DNA from: Campylobacterota bacterium
GTDB taxonomy: Bacteria > Campylobacterota > Campylobacteria > Campylobacterales > Sulfurovaceae
Length of the DNA: 26,117 nucleotides
Assembly (NCBI GenBank): GCA_003646505.1
Contig: QMKT01000001.1
Location: 1 to 26,117 of the forward strand
Reading direction: 5' to 3'
The notes beneath the pieces were generated by a model, which was not told where the DNA came from, ran no database searches, and saw only the letters and a list, made by a program, of their open reading frames with translations. Numbering within the stretch: position 1 is the first letter of the stretch; each line of letters opens with the position of its first letter. A program made the position numbers and the translations under genes. Below, piece by piece: positions 1 to 7,099 of the stretch.

Positions 1-1
1 A

Positions 2-3000
2 ATGATTGAAAAATTAATTGCATTTTCTGTAAAAAATCGTTTCTTGGTCTTGATGGCTACCCTTTTCATTATTGTAGGGTCTGTTTGGGCTATGAAAAAT
101 ACACCTCTTGATGCACTTCCTGATCTCTCTCCTCCACAGGTCATCGTACAAGTTACATGGAAAGGGCAAAGTCCTGAGATCATAGAAGATCAGGGGACCT
201 ACCCTTTAGTATCACAGTTTCTTGCCATTTCAAACATTGAGACGGTACGTGGTTTTTCTGTGTATGAAAATGCATTGATCTACATTATTTTTAAAGAAGG
301 TACAGATCTCTACTGGGCCAGAAGCCGTGTACTTGAACAACTAGCATCAATACAGAGTCAATTACCAGATAGTATGGAAGTGACATTAGGTCCTGATGCA
401 TCAGGTGTAGGATGGGCGTATGAGTATGCACTTACCTCAAAAACAAAAACACTTGATGAACTTAGAACCTTACAGGACTACTACTACAAATATGCACTTA
501 TGGGTGTTGATGGTGTCTCAGAAGTAGCGAGTATTGGTGGGTTTGTACCTACTTATCAGATTACGGTCAATAATGATGCTTTAGTACAATACAACCTATC
601 TATAAGTGACATCTCAAAAACACTGCAAATGAATAACAATGACACAGGTGGACGTATCGTCATTCAAAATGGTTTTGAATGGATGGTTCAGGCCAAAGGA
701 TACATCAAAGACCTCGATGAAATACGTGATCTCGTAGTCACTACTAAAGATGGTGTACCGCTTACACTTGCACAGCTTGGTCGTGTAGAAATGGTACCAG
801 GCGCACGTCGTGGTATGGCTGATCTCAACGGTGAAGGTGAAGTGGTCGGAGGGATAGTCATGGTACGCTATGGGGAAGATGTCTACTCTGCCATTAAACG
901 TATTACAGCCAAAATGGATGAACTCAAGATAGATGATGTTGAAGTCATCACAACGTATGACCGTTCGGGTCTTATCGAAGCAGCGATCAAGACCCTTCAA
1001 ACTACTCTACTGGAAGAGAGTATCATCGTCATCATCATCATTGGATTGTTCTTGATGCACTTTAGATCAACACTCATTATGCTCATTGTTCTGCCTTTAA
1101 CGATAGCCCTGCCATTCTTACTCATGAAACTTTTTGGTATCGGCTCAAATATCATGAGTCTTGGAGGGATCGCCATTGCCATAGGAGCCATGGTTGATGC
1201 CTCCATCGTCATGATAGAAAATGCCCATAAATCCATACATAAACAAGAAGAAGAGAAAGGCAGGGAACTTACCAATGCTGAACGCATAGATGTTATCGTC
1301 AAGTCTTCCCAGTTAGTAGGAAGACCCATCTTTTTTGCGTTAGCACTTGTTGTTGTCTCTTTTTTACCTATTTTTGCACTCTCTGGACAGGAAGGCCTTC
1401 TCTTTTCACCACTTGCATTTACCAAAACATTTGCCATGACTGCGGGTGCAGTACTTTCTATTACTCTGGTACCTGTACTCATGATCTATTTTGTAAAAGG
1501 CAAGATCATACCTGAAGATAAAAACCCTCTCAATCGTTTTTTTATTTGGCTCTATCATCCTATTTTAATTTATGGATTAAAGCTTAAATATCTTGTCATT
1601 TTACTGGCAATAGGAGGACTTGCTTTTGCTGTACCACTCTACCAAAAATTAAACTGGGAATTTATGCCTATGCTTAATGAACAGACTGTTATGTATATGC
1701 CTGTAACACCTTACGGAACTTCTATAGACCAAAGTAAAGTGCTCACACAAAAAACCGATAAAATTATCAAAAGTTTCCCTGAGGTAGATACAGTATTTGG
1801 AAAAGGTGGACGTGCAAATTCACCAACTGATCCTGCACCTCTGGGGATGCTGGAAACGATCATTACCTTTAAACCAAAGTCTGAATGGAGAGAAGGTATG
1901 ACCCATGAAAAGCTTATGGCAGAGATGGAAGAAGCCTTACAAGTGCCCGGTCTGATAAATTCATGGACCTACCCTATCCGTGGTCGTATAGATATGCTTC
2001 TTTCAGGTATTCGTACACCTATAGGTATAAAACTCTATGGTAAAGATGCTGACGGACTACAAGAGGTAGCACAGCAGATAGAATCCAGACTACGTAATCT
2101 TAAAGGTACACAGTCTGTCTTCTCTGACCAAGCTTCAGCTGGTTTTTTTATAGACATAGACATAGATACCGAAGCCTTGCAGCGTTATAACATTTCAAAA
2201 TCACTCATTCAGGAGTATACCTCTGCCGCTATAGGAGGGAAAAAAATAACAACTATGTATAAGGGCTTAGAACGTTATCCTATTGCACTTCGTTTTGAAG
2301 AAGAAGAACGTAGAAATCTCGATGATATTAGAAATATTCAAGTTAAGACCCCCCTAGGCTTTGTACCACTTTCAACTTTTGCAAAAATAGAGTACCGCCA
2401 AAGTGCCTCAGTCATCAAATCCGAGATGGCTACACCGGTGACCTTTGTTTACATCACACCACAAACAGGTATGTCTGCAACCAAATACAAAGAACAAGCC
2501 ATGCTCGTACTTGAAGACTTAAAACTACCTGCCGGATACTATTTGGAATGGGCAGGACAGTCTGAATATCTGGAGTCTGCCATGCAAAAGATCAAATGGA
2601 TAGTTCCTACGGTACTTTTAGTTATCTTTATACTCATCTACTTTGCATTAGGGCAGATAGTTCCAACACTCATCGTATTCTTTACACTGCCATTTGCACT
2701 ATTTGGAGGACTTGTTTACATCGATATGTTAAGCTTTAACATGTCCATAGCCGTTATCGTAGGATTCTTGGCACTGTTAGGTGTTGCTGCAGAAACTGCT
2801 ATTGTAATGATCGTTTATTTACAAGAGAGTGTTGAAGAGATGAGAAAAAATGTAGGTAAAGACTTTAACAGAAAACACCTTTCTCATGCTATCTATGAAG
2901 GTGCTGTTCAGCGGGTAAGACCTAAACTTATGACTGTCTTTGCCATCTTAGCTGGACTGTTGCCTATCATGTACACAACCGGCGTAGGAAGCGAAGTGAT

Positions 3001-3145
3001 GCAACGTATAGCCGCACCAATGATCGGAGGGGTTGTTTCTTCAGCAGTACTGAGCCTTTTACTCATTCCTATCTTCTATGATATGTATGAGAAATATCTC
3101 TTAAAAAAAGACAATACTCTGACTATCAATCAAAAGGATACTTAA
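2..3145 (+). CDS. cusA: CusA-type heavy-metal (Cu/Ag) RND efflux pump, inner-membrane subunit
   Basis: This 1047-residue protein has the same length as E. coli CusA and starts with the canonical HME-RND opening (MIEKLIAFSVKNRF). It is a proton-driven inner-membrane transporter that, with a periplasmic adaptor and an outer-membrane channel, expels Cu(I)/Ag(I) from the periplasm or cytosol. TM4 carries the proton-relay Asp399 in AIGAMVDASIVMIEN. The three methionines that bind copper in CusA (M573, M623, M672) are matched here by Met566 (YMP), Met616 (GMLET) and Met665 (RIDML), at a constant offset of 7, so a monovalent Cu/Ag substrate is favoured over Zn/Co (CzcA). The ATG lies at the left edge of the window, so the expected CusB and CusC partners would be upstream and out of view. 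The stop is 2 nt from the next ATG (TAA-AT-ATG), so translation is probably coupled to the lipoprotein gene. Confidence 0.93.
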   Translation: MIEKLIAFSVKNRFLVLMATLFIIVGSVWAMKNTPLDALPDLSPPQVIVQVTWKGQSPEIIEDQGTYPLVSQFLAISNIETVRGFSVYENALIYIIFKEGTDLYWARSRVLEQLASIQSQLPDSMEVTLGPDASGVGWAYEYALTSKTKTLDELRTLQDYYYKYALMGVDGVSEVASIGGFVPTYQITVNNDALVQYNLSISDISKTLQMNNNDTGGRIVIQNGFEWMVQAKGYIKDLDEIRDLVVTTKDGVPLTLAQLGRVEMVPGARRGMADLNGEGEVVGGIVMVRYGEDVYSAIKRITAKMDELKIDDVEVITTYDRSGLIEAAIKTLQTTLLEESIIVIIIIGLFLMHFRSTLIMLIVLPLTIALPFLLMKLFGIGSNIMSLGGIAIAIGAMVDASIVMIENAHKSIHKQEEEKGRELTNAERIDVIVKSSQLVGRPIFFALALVVVSFLPIFALSGQEGLLFSPLAFTKTFAMTAGAVLSITLVPVLMIYFVKGKIIPEDKNPLNRFFIWLYHPILIYGLKLKYLVILLAIGGLAFAVPLYQKLNWEFMPMLNEQTVMYMPVTPYGTSIDQSKVLTQKTDKIIKSFPEVDTVFGKGGRANSPTDPAPLGMLETIITFKPKSEWREGMTHEKLMAEMEEALQVPGLINSWTYPIRGRIDMLLSGIRTPIGIKLYGKDADGLQEVAQQIESRLRNLKGTQSVFSDQASAGFFIDIDIDTEALQRYNISKSLIQEYTSAAIGGKKITTMYKGLERYPIALRFEEEERRNLDDIRNIQVKTPLGFVPLSTFAKIEYRQSASVIKSEMATPVTFVYITPQTGMSATKYKEQAMLVLEDLKLPAGYYLEWAGQSEYLESAMQKIKWIVPTVLLVIFILIYFALGQIVPTLIVFFTLPFALFGGLVYIDMLSFNMSIAVIVGFLALLGVAAETAIVMIVYLQESVEEMRKNVGKDFNRKHLSHAIYEGAVQRVRPKLMTVFAILAGLLPIMYTTGVGSEVMQRIAAPMIGGVVSSAVLSLLLIPIFYDMYEKYLLKKDNTLTINQKDT

Positions 3146-3147
3146 AT

Positions 3148-3519
3148 ATGAAATTAAAAATCTTTTCAACACTATTATGTACACTTGCACTGCTCTCAGG
3201 CTGTTCAGGAGAAAAAAAAGAATCTATCACAGAAGGTGGTATGAAGTGTGGGCCAGGTAAATGTGGAGCAAGTATGGTAGATGGTTCAGCAGTACTTGTC
3301 AAAAAAAAGATGAATATTTTAAACCAACTTACTGAGGATGACGACAGAAGAGACTGTGTACTGAAGTCTATGACAACCAAAGAACTCTATGCGTGCGTAC
3401 GTGTTAAAGAGACAGGGAGGTTAAGTACAAAATGTGCATCAGACAACACTAAGGTATCGCCAAATAAAGGTGTCGCAACTATGAAGTGTGAAGCAGGAAA
3501 ATGCGGTAGCACTATGTAA
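3148..3519 (+). CDS. Small Cys-rich lipoprotein with two MKCxxGKCG motifs, CusA-linked
   Basis: This 123-residue protein belongs to no named family that I recognise. The N-terminus is a lipoprotein signal with a lipobox LSGC (residues 16-19), so Cys19 should be acylated and the protein anchored facing the periplasm. Two near-identical nonapeptides, MKCGPGKCG and MKCEAGKCG, lie near the mature N-terminus and at the very C-terminus. Between them are three further Cys (in RDCVL, ACVRV, TKCAS). The gene follows cusA by 2 nt with no separate promoter, so it is probably co-transcribed with the efflux pump. Soft thiolate/thioether ligands (Met plus Cys pairs) plus this context suggest copper or silver binding, perhaps as a chaperone or buffer for the pump. 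That role is inference. The same motif ends the membrane protein at 10845-11630. Confidence 0.72.
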   Translation: MKLKIFSTLLCTLALLSGCSGEKKESITEGGMKCGPGKCGASMVDGSAVLVKKKMNILNQLTEDDDRRDCVLKSMTTKELYACVRVKETGRLSTKCASDNTKVSPNKGVATMKCEAGKCGSTM

Positions 3520-3562
3520 GAAGTGTGTTTAAATTATTTTGATTGTTAAGATAAAATTAACT

Positions 3563-3588
3563 ATTCAAAAGCCAAGAGGCTTTTGAAT
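3563..3588. terminator. Bidirectional hairpin between convergent transcripts
   Basis: A perfect 11-bp stem (ATTCAAAAGCC / GGCTTTTGAAT) closes a 4-nt loop between the cusA-lipoprotein unit and the convergent cytochrome gene. The arm itself ends in T-rich sequence on either strand. There is no long separate U tract, so termination strength is uncertain. Confidence 0.65.
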
Positions 3589-3606
3589 GTAAACGTTTAA
3601 AACGTA

Positions 3607-3903
3607 TTATTTCATTGCTGCAATATAAGCTGCAACTGCATCGATAGCAGCGTCATCCATAGAAGCAACTTGACCTTTCATAAGACCACCCATTCCGTTA
3701 ATGTTAAGAGTACCAGCTTTGTAACCTTTAAGTTGCTCAACAGTTTTAGCAGCATCTTGACCTGTAATAACTGCAGATTTACCTAGAGCAGCTTTTTCAC
3801 CGTTTGCACCATGACAACCAACACATTTAGCGTAAGCAGCAGCACCATCAGCCATAAGTAGTGTAGATCCAGCAAATAACATTGAGATTGCAAATTTTTT
3901 CAT
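3607..3903 (-). CDS. Periplasmic monohaem class I cytochrome c (c-553-like)
   Basis: This 98-residue protein has an N-terminal Sec signal (cleavage around ADG, residues 18-20) and one covalent haem site, CVGCH at residues 27-31. The likely distal ligand is Met75 in LMKGQV. A typical C-terminal helix (AIDAVAAYIAAMK) packs against the haem edge. Size and layout match the small soluble cytochromes c-553 of Campylobacterota, which carry electrons between quinol oxidation and terminal oxidases or peroxidases in the periplasm. The ATG is preceded by AAAGGAA at good spacing. The gene is monocistronic, with its own -10 box under a perfect dyad (3931-3959) and a hairpin downstream. The exact redox partner cannot be read from the sequence. 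Confidence 0.9.
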   Translation of the reverse strand: MKKFAISMLFAGSTLLMADGAAAYAKCVGCHGANGEKAALGKSAVITGQDAAKTVEQLKGYKAGTLNINGMGGLMKGQVASMDDAAIDAVAAYIAAMK

Positions 3904-3930
3904 TTTAATTCCTTTAAGTTTATAATTTCT

Positions 3931-3959
3931 ATTGATTACACATTATACATGTAATCAAT
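3931..3959 (-). promoter_or_regulatory. Promoter of the c-553-like gene overlapped by a perfect 10-bp-arm dyad
   Basis: On the minus strand a consensus TATAAT (3947-3942) predicts a start site near 3935, giving a leader of about 32 nt before the cytochrome ATG. The -10 box sits exactly in the spacer of a perfect inverted repeat: ATTGATTACA, 9 nt, TGTAATCAAT. The placement over the core promoter suggests an operator, probably repressive. The half-site begins like the TTGAT of CRP/FNR-family boxes, but the spacing does not match a classical FNR site. Confidence 0.55.
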
Positions 3960-4122
3960 TCCTCTGATTTAATTCTGTTCCAAAAATAATATAGTGATTT
4001 AACTTAATACCATATTAATTCTATTAATAAATGTGACAAGTCGCATGAGCTAACTACTGAAGTGACCAAAGGTAATACCTTTAATGAAACAGTGAAGTAG
4101 CACTATGCCCTATTCAGCTCCA

Positions 4123-4437
4123 TTAACAACTAGGTATATTTCCTGAATCTTTTGCATATTCATATGCAAAATCATAGACATGAGGAACATATTTAGCTTT
4201 TATTTTTGCTTTAGGACACAGTTTTTTTACCTCTGCTGCAAACTTTCCAGCTTCATTGATAGATTCCCATTCATCTTGAGTATGCTTATGTGCAAACTTT
4301 GCTCCAGAGAAACCACAAGGTGCTTTTAACTTCTTGAGATAGATCTTCTGACCTTTTTTAACATCTGCCATAGCAGTTGTTGAAAGCAATGTCAATCCAA
4401 GCAAAGAAGCAACTGCGAATTTAGTAATGTTATTCAT
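4123..4437 (-). CDS. Small exported three-Cys protein, paralogue A (cytochrome-like, no CxxCH)
   Basis: This 104-residue protein has a clear signal peptide ending TAMA (about residue 24). The mature part starts with KKGQKIYLKKLKAPC, which resembles the first helix of class I cytochromes, but the haem motif CxxCH is absent. Instead there is C-G-F-S-G followed by FAHKHTQDEWE. Other conserved points shared with the neighbour at 4565-4888 are KLCPK, a Tyr-rich YDFAYEYAK and a C-terminal Cys, for three Cys in all. I do not know a function. Possibilities are a degenerate cytochrome, a thiol-redox protein or a His/Cys metal site. It has its own -10 box (4468-4463), and AAGGA lies 10 nt before the ATG. 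Confidence 0.72.
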   Translation of the reverse strand: MNNITKFAVASLLGLTLLSTTAMADVKKGQKIYLKKLKAPCGFSGAKFAHKHTQDEWESINEAGKFAAEVKKLCPKAKIKAKYVPHVYDFAYEYAKDSGNIPSC

Positions 4438-4462
4438 TTTTTATTCATCCTTTATATTTAAG

Positions 4463-4501
4463 ATTATATATAATAACATGTAATTGTGAAAGTATTGTGA
4501 A
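4463..4501 (-). promoter_or_regulatory. Promoter with two TTCACAA direct repeats at 11-bp period
   Basis: On the minus strand a TATAAT (4468-4463) predicts a start near 4456, about 19 nt before the ATG of the gene at 4123-4437. Upstream, TTCACAA occurs at 4501-4495 and again at 4490-4484, exactly 11 bp apart, and the nearer copy ends 15 nt before the -10 box. Two direct repeats one helical turn apart over the -35 region is the usual architecture of OmpR/PhoB-family operators. An OmpR-type regulator is encoded 2 kb away at 6428-7099. The assignment is inference. Confidence 0.4.
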
Positions 4502-4516
4502 GTAGTTGCAGGAATG

Positions 4517-4543
4517 TGAAGCAGTAAGAAAATAACTGCTTCA
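4517..4543 (-). terminator. Hairpin downstream of paralogue B
   Basis: A perfect 9-bp stem (TGAAGCAGT / ACTGCTTCA) with a 9-nt loop lies about 20 nt beyond the stop of the gene at 4565-4888. No U tract follows on the minus strand, so it may be a weak terminator or an RNA-stabilising 3' end. Confidence 0.4.
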
Positions 4544-4564
4544 AGAAGTTACATTAAATGAACT

Positions 4565-4888
4565 TTAACATTTTGGAACGTGTGAGCCACCTTTTCCATA
4601 TTCGTAAGTGAACTCATAAATATCGTCCCACCACGCTTTTTTTATCTTCCCTTTTTTCAATTTAGGGCATAATTTATATGTTTCCTTCGCAAAATCTCCA
4701 TCATCATAGATCTCTTCCCACTCATCCTGTGTATGCATTCTTGCAAAACGTACACCTGATACTCTGCAGTACTTACGAAGTTTCTTTTTGTAAAGTTTTT
4801 GTCCTTTTGCCAAACTTGCAGATGAGGTAGTTGGCGTACTCATCATAGCAACTGCTACTATTGTAACGACTGATAACAATTTTTTCAT
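4565..4888 (-). CDS. Small exported three-Cys protein, paralogue B (cytochrome-like, no CxxCH)
   Basis: This 107-residue protein is a tandem paralogue of the gene at 4123-4437. It has a signal peptide (first ~25 residues), then KGQKLYKKKLRKYC, VSGVRFARMHTQDEWEEI, YKLCPK and IYEFTYEYGK, ending in PKC. The order and spacing of the three Cys and the HTQDEWE block are conserved between the two copies, and the mature part is strongly basic. CxxCH is absent, so covalent haem attachment is not expected. A ribosome site AAGGAAG precedes the ATG. It lies 60 nt after the end of the kinase-cytochrome operon on the same strand and could be reached by read-through. Function unknown. Confidence 0.72.
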   Translation of the reverse strand: MKKLLSVVTIVAVAMMSTPTTSSASLAKGQKLYKKKLRKYCRVSGVRFARMHTQDEWEEIYDDGDFAKETYKLCPKLKKGKIKKAWWDDIYEFTYEYGKGGSHVPKC

Positions 4889-4948
4889 TATTCTTCCTTT
4901 TTTGTCTGTTTTAATCTAACCTTGTCCATAGGTATCATACTATTGTAA

Positions 4949-5293
4949 CTATTTCAACTTATCAATTACCTTAAACCTTTCCCAATAGATATCTAATACT
5001 TCATCTATCTGTGTGTCATTCAATGTTGTTTTCTGTTTTATTCCATAATTATCGATAAACAGATCAGACATAACAGAGATCTCTTTTAAGGGATATTTCA
5101 AATAATGTTTAAGACCTGCCTTGACATTTTTTTCTCCTCCATAAACAAGAAGATAACGCATAAACATACGTTGTAAAGAAGTAGGTAATTCTCTATGACA
5201 TTCAACACAATAACGTTCATAGGCATCCGATGAAGACAACTGTGTAGATGCTCCAGATATCAGTAACACTGCCAATAGTACAGGTTTTACCAT
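4949..5293 (-). CDS. Exported CxxCH cytochrome-like protein overlapping the sensor kinase gene
   Basis: This 114-residue protein has a short signal sequence (hydrophobic PVLLAVLLISGA) and a single haem-binding motif CVECH at residues 29-33. The remainder (RELPTSLQRMFMRYLLVYGG, then a C-terminal TQIDEVLDIYWERF helix) is cytochrome-like in shape but diverged. An axial Met is not obvious; Met56 of classical small cytochromes has no clear counterpart. The ATG falls inside the last codons of the upstream histidine kinase (7-nt overlap), with no Shine-Dalgarno of its own, which implies translational coupling. The tight link to a sensor kinase suggests it is either the regulated output or an accessory redox/haem sensor for the kinase. 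Both are inferences. Confidence 0.72.
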   Translation of the reverse strand: MVKPVLLAVLLISGASTQLSSSDAYERYCVECHRELPTSLQRMFMRYLLVYGGEKNVKAGLKHYLKYPLKEISVMSDLFIDNYGIKQKTTLNDTQIDEVLDIYWERFKVIDKLK

Positions 5294-6474
5294 TTTAACA
5301 CCATGCTTGTTCCCTCCCCTTCTTTTGATTTTACCTCAATGGAAATATCATATTCATCCACTATACTTTTAACAATACTCAATCCTACACCAAAACCACC
5401 TTCGGCATTATTAAAGCGTATATACCTGTCAAACATAAAGGGTATGGCCTCTTCATTCAAACCTATACCTGTATCCCAAATGACCAACATTCTTTCTTTC
5501 AATTCTATCCCTACTGTACCATGACGTTTATTATATTTAATGGCATTCGATATCAGATTATCGATCACTCTGGTAAATTTACGTCTGTCTATAGTTATGG
5601 TTGCGTCTTCAAGATCCAAGTTATATTCTAAATGTTTAGACTGTGCTAAACTTGAAAAGTATTCTGCCCTGTCATAAACAAGTTCTCTTATATCGATCAC
5701 TTCATCATGATTTGTCTTCTCCTGCTCCAAGGTCAGATACGTTAAGTCTTTATAGAGTACCGATACTGTTTTAGCGGCAATATTAATACGGCTTAGTTTT
5801 CTTTTATTCTTCTCTACCATGACATCTGTGTCCATCATCTCTATATTGGCCAGTATGGCTGAGAGTGGTGTATTGAGTTCATGGGTTGTATCTTTGATGA
5901 ACCGGTCAAGTAACAATATAGAATCCCGCATTGGTTTCAAAAACAATTTAGCAAGGTAAAGCCCAAAAAGCATAAAAATAAGAAAAGAGATCAAACCATA
6001 CCCTATAATATTTTTCCATATTTCCCCTCTCCAAGCGCCACTGTCTTCTACTTCTATAATAAGATATTTTGTTCCCAAATAAAATTCATCCAGTGTCTTC
6101 ACTAAATGTATATACTTATGGGTCATATATATTTCTTCATGGAAACGTATATTTTCATCTTCTATCAAAGAAAATATTCTGGTAAGTTCAAAATCATAAA
6201 TAGCTGATTTGAAGCGAAGATCACGAGGATAGTCAATTCTTTCATCAAAAAAATGATGTAAGACTTTAAGTCTTTTTGTTTGGATATACGCGTATTTGGT
6301 CAACATGGCTCTTTGGTCAGAAAGCATAAGTTTTTCCTGACTCTGATAGTAAAACAGTGAAAGTAACGTGATCGAAAAGATCACCATAGCAACATAAAGT
6401 GTTAGAAACCTAAAAAGAGATTTTTTCTCACTTTTCAGTAATGAATTTGTAGCCTTGTTTTTTGATACTAACAA
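5287..6474 (-). CDS. Membrane sensor histidine kinase (OmpR-partner class)
   Basis: This 395-residue kinase has TM1 at about residues 20-42, a periplasmic sensor of about 110 residues, TM2 at about 157-176, then HisKA and HATPase domains. The phospho-acceptor is His198 in TTHELNTPLS. The N box (VIDNLISNAIKYNK), G1 box (VIWDTGIGL) and G2 box (GFGVGLSIVK) are intact, so it should be active. There is no HAMP or PAS domain that I can see. The start is TTG at 6474, which overlaps the regulator gene by 47 nt. It is preferred because AAGGA lies 5 nt upstream and the next in-frame ATG would fall inside TM1. The sensor region is not recognisable. Neighbours (trxC, cytochromes, cusA) hint at a redox, metal or envelope-stress signal. 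Confidence 0.88.
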   Translation of the reverse strand: MLVSKNKATNSLLKSEKKSLFRFLTLYVAMVIFSITLLSLFYYQSQEKLMLSDQRAMLTKYAYIQTKRLKVLHHFFDERIDYPRDLRFKSAIYDFELTRIFSLIEDENIRFHEEIYMTHKYIHLVKTLDEFYLGTKYLIIEVEDSGAWRGEIWKNIIGYGLISFLIFMLFGLYLAKLFLKPMRDSILLLDRFIKDTTHELNTPLSAILANIEMMDTDVMVEKNKRKLSRINIAAKTVSVLYKDLTYLTLEQEKTNHDEVIDIRELVYDRAEYFSSLAQSKHLEYNLDLEDATITIDRRKFTRVIDNLISNAIKYNKRHGTVGIELKERMLVIWDTGIGLNEEAIPFMFDRYIRFNNAEGGFGVGLSIVKSIVDEYDISIEVKSKEGEGTSMVLKW

Positions 6475-7099
6475 TTTTTTCCTTACCTATCATTTTACGA
6501 AGATTCTTAATGTATGTACGTAATGCTGTATCACTGGGTTCTTCATCATAGTCCCACAAATGTTCATAGATACGCTCATGTGCTATAACTTCACCTTCTG
6601 TTTTCATGAACAATTTAAGCAGCATCGATTCTTTATGTCCCAGTGATACCGTTTCATTATCTATGATGAGTTCATTGTTTTTAATATCGTATTCAATGTT
6701 GTCTGCAATCTTAATACACTCTTTTGACTCATGAAAAAAACCACGCTTAAGCAATGTATCAACCCGTATATAAAGTTCTTTCAGAACAAAAGGTTTTCTT
6801 ATATAATCATCACAACCACTATCAAAACCTTTTTCCAAGTCATCTACCGAATCTAAAGAAGTAATAAAAATGGCTGGTGTAAGTACACCACCTTCTCTAG
6901 CCTCTTTCAAAAGATCAAATCCATTGATACCTGGTGTATGAACATCCAATAGAAGCAAGTCGTACTTACTTTCATACAGTTTTTCCTGTGCGTCATATCC
7001 ATCATAGACCGACAGAACATCATAACCTTTCTCTGTAAGAAATTCCGTCATGGTTTCATTTAGATTGGCATCATCTTCCAGTAAAAGTATTTTACTCAT
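6428..7099 (-). CDS. OmpR/PhoB-family response regulator
   Basis: This 223-residue regulator has a receiver domain at residues 1-118, with acidic pocket Asp9/Asp10, phosphorylation site Asp52 in LLLLDVHTPG, and Lys102 in RKPF. A winged-helix DNA-binding domain occupies about residues 125-223 (RIYEHLWDYDEEPSDTALR, then IKNLRKMIG, KGYKFI). It pairs with the kinase whose gene overlaps its 3' end. Its ATG follows the trxC stop directly, so trxC, regulator, kinase and cytochrome probably form one transcript. The TTCACAA direct repeat at 4484-4501 is a candidate target. Confidence 0.92.
   Translation of the reverse strand: MSKILLLEDDANLNETMTEFLTEKGYDVLSVYDGYDAQEKLYESKYDLLLLDVHTPGINGFDLLKEAREGGVLTPAIFITSLDSVDDLEKGFDSGCDDYIRKPFVLKELYIRVDTLLKRGFFHESKECIKIADNIEYDIKNNELIIDNETVSLGHKESMLLKLFMKTEGEVIAHERIYEHLWDYDEEPSDTALRTYIKNLRKMIGKEKIVSIKKQGYKFITEK

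Noticed and set aside
997..1482. 161-codon minus-strand frame inside cusA
   Set aside because: It is antisense to conserved CusA TM segments, has no ribosome site and its composition follows the codon bias of cusA.
3931..3959. Classical FNR box
   Set aside because: The half-sites start with TTGAT, but the two are 19 bp apart where FNR needs 4, so only a generic operator is claimed.
4092..4505. GTGAAGTAG occurring twice (4092 and 4497) near the three-Cys genes
   Set aside because: Nine bases in two copies with no consistent position relative to genes is too weak to call a repeat family.
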